Part shown: piece by piece, positions 62,746 to 64,000 of the stretch
How the letters are laid out: each line of letters begins with the position of its first letter
Position numbering within the stretch: position 1 is the stretch's first letter
Origin: Litomosoides sigmodontis
Lineage: Eukaryota > Nematoda > Chromadorea > Rhabditida > Onchocercidae
Assembly: GCA_963070105.1 (NCBI GenBank)
Contig: OY718808.1
Location: 5,743,738 to 5,807,737, forward strand
Direction of reading: 5' to 3'
DNA: 64,000 nucleotides
Made by a program: the position numbers and the translations under genes
The notes under the pieces: model-generated
Databases searched by the model: none
What the model saw: only the letters and a program-made list of their open reading frames with translations
What the model was told of the DNA's origin: nothing

Positions 62746-62939
62746 TTATAGTCGTAGATCTTCTTGTGTCCAATCAATGATCGTATTGATGAGAATTGCG
62801 ATTCCTCCTAATATAAATTGTCGGTGGCGATTCGGTAATAGCTGAAGTTCTAATATACTTGTGGCGCTAACTGTAATGTGTGATATGATACGAAGATGAC
62901 TGTGCGTAATCAATAACTTCCAGTGATTTTCTACCGACA
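62746..62939 (-). CDS. Possible last coding exon of another gene
   Basis: After a CTATCAG acceptor (62940) a frame of 63 codons runs to TAA at 62746 and reads like protein: 'ENHWKLLITHSHLRIISH', then a hydrophobic 'FILGGIAILINTIIDW' and a charged end. No start codon is present, so it would be a 3' exon of a gene reaching leftward on the minus strand from higher coordinates. The stop lies about 180 bp above the next gene's acceptor, a spacing seen in nematode operons. No earlier exon could be joined with confidence. Confidence 0.35.
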
Positions 62940-64000
62940 CTGATAGGTAATTTAATTAATTAGCTATTACAAGTTCAATTGGAACAGGTCTACATCGTGG
63001 AACAGCATTGTTTTCTGCATCTATTTGTGGTAAGAAAGGAAGAAATGAACGAGAAGCTGAATCAAAGTGTCATTTCGAATTCGAAATGCAACTTCGTCGA
63101 AGGACAAAGGAAGCGTCAGGGAGAAATGCGCAACAATCAATCAATTATGATGAAATGAGATGAATACAAAAGGAATATCAGCGACTGACCAATCGATTGG
63201 TTGGGTCAGTGATTCAGACGTTAGCGAATGAAATGCGATCGCTAACAGATTGCATAAACACTCTCTGTGATAGCTAGAAGTCATACCACATTTATTTGCT
63301 TTTCAGTGTTCTTACACCACCTGTTCTACCTTTCTGCGTGATGCGTCGTTTGCAGTTGCACGGCTGGCGCACGCCCTGTCGCACAGCGCACTTTTCGATC
63401 ACATTTATCAGATAGCTATGGGAAGTTCGGAATCCACAATTTAACGAGTGGAAAATTCGATTACAATTCATACCTGTAAACCTTTAGAATGCATATTAAA
63501 CACCACAGGTAAATGAGTGCATGCCATTTATTTGTTTCAATAACGCGACAAGTAATAAAAATAATACTAATAGCACTCTCGCATGATAATTGTCGCTTCC
63601 CAGACGGATGAAAACTTTAAGTTGAGAAATTACAACAGTTCGCTGTATTAGACATTAAGTGCTTTGATTAGAGCTATGGAAAAGATCTTGCACATAGTTG
63701 CAGCTCATATTTACAATCTCATAATACTTTGGTTCACGGACGTAGAAGATTGCGTGTAACTTGCAGCCAATGCTTGCGTCATTTTAATTTGATTAAACTG
63801 ATGGCCAAATAAATTAGTGCACGTATCACCGTTTTTTTAAGCCAAGATTTTTACCCCTGCAAAATTAATGATAGGGAATTTCCTCAAAAATTCTCAAAAT
63901 GTCAACTATTATTTTCATATGTCTAACAAAGCTAACTAAATATGTTATGATGTCAGCAACTTAATAAATCAAAATACTCGTACCACCGTCGGATGTTTGA
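62940..64000. other. Window end without recognised gene
   Basis: About 1.1 kb without supported coding sequence. It may contain earlier exons of the possible minus-strand gene ending at 62746, but none could be placed. Confidence 0.5.

Noticed and set aside
1..64000. tRNA, rRNA, CRISPR arrays and transposase-like sequence
   Set aside because: Scanned for by eye on both strands; no tRNA T-loop with matching arms, no repeat-spacer array and no transposase or reverse-transcriptase motif was seen. A tRNA search program would be needed to exclude tRNAs fully.

Overview
This is a window of AT-rich nuclear DNA from a nematode. Introns are mostly 150-500 bp, 3' splice sites are TTTTCAG-like, and several first coding exons sit just behind an orphan TTTCAG that would serve as a spliced-leader acceptor. 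The proteins resemble Caenorhabditis relatives, and intron size and base composition suggest a spirurid, most likely filarial, worm. The species assignment is an inference. No bacterial, viral or transposon coding sequence was recognised.

Layout. 85-9824 (+): 3' part of a cubilin-like multi-CUB protein; 26 exons join in phase. 11268-12891 and 13673-15292 (+): two tandem, diverged copies of protein-L-isoaspartate O-methyltransferase. 16531-18088 (-): tubulin-folding cofactor B, convergent with the second copy. 20669-22117 (+): SERTA-motif protein. 25665-28854 (+): saccharopine-dehydrogenase-like oxidoreductase, convergent with 29281-31430 (-), a two-domain sulfurtransferase. 33479-34533 (+): poorly supported membrane or low-complexity gene. 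36807-37435 (-): unrecognised single-pass membrane protein. 37436-46858: largely gene-free. 46859-49403 (-): AHSA1, activator of Hsp90 ATPase. 50425-57018 (-): PARP-1, 23 exons, without a BRCT domain. 58332-60917 (-): small two-PDZ protein. 61327-62563 (-): unrecognised two-transmembrane protein, preceded at short distance by a possible last exon of another gene (62746-62939).

The genes are mostly unrelated housekeeping or cell-biology genes. Protein repair (two PCMTs), chaperones (TBCB, AHSA1) and DNA-damage signalling (PARP-1) sit close together, but nothing here shows one joint pathway. The minus-strand run PDZ, PARP-1, AHSA1 could be partly polycistronic, as nematode operons are.

Most unusual signals. 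Manual exon joining leaves a few junctions that only work with non-GT-AG introns: two GC donors, one GA donor, one GG acceptor and one junction one base out of frame. Two long intronic hairpins stand out, as do a TBCB gene with 30-nt and 26-nt microexons and the two orphan membrane-protein genes. I found no evidence of a wholly new multi-gene system.
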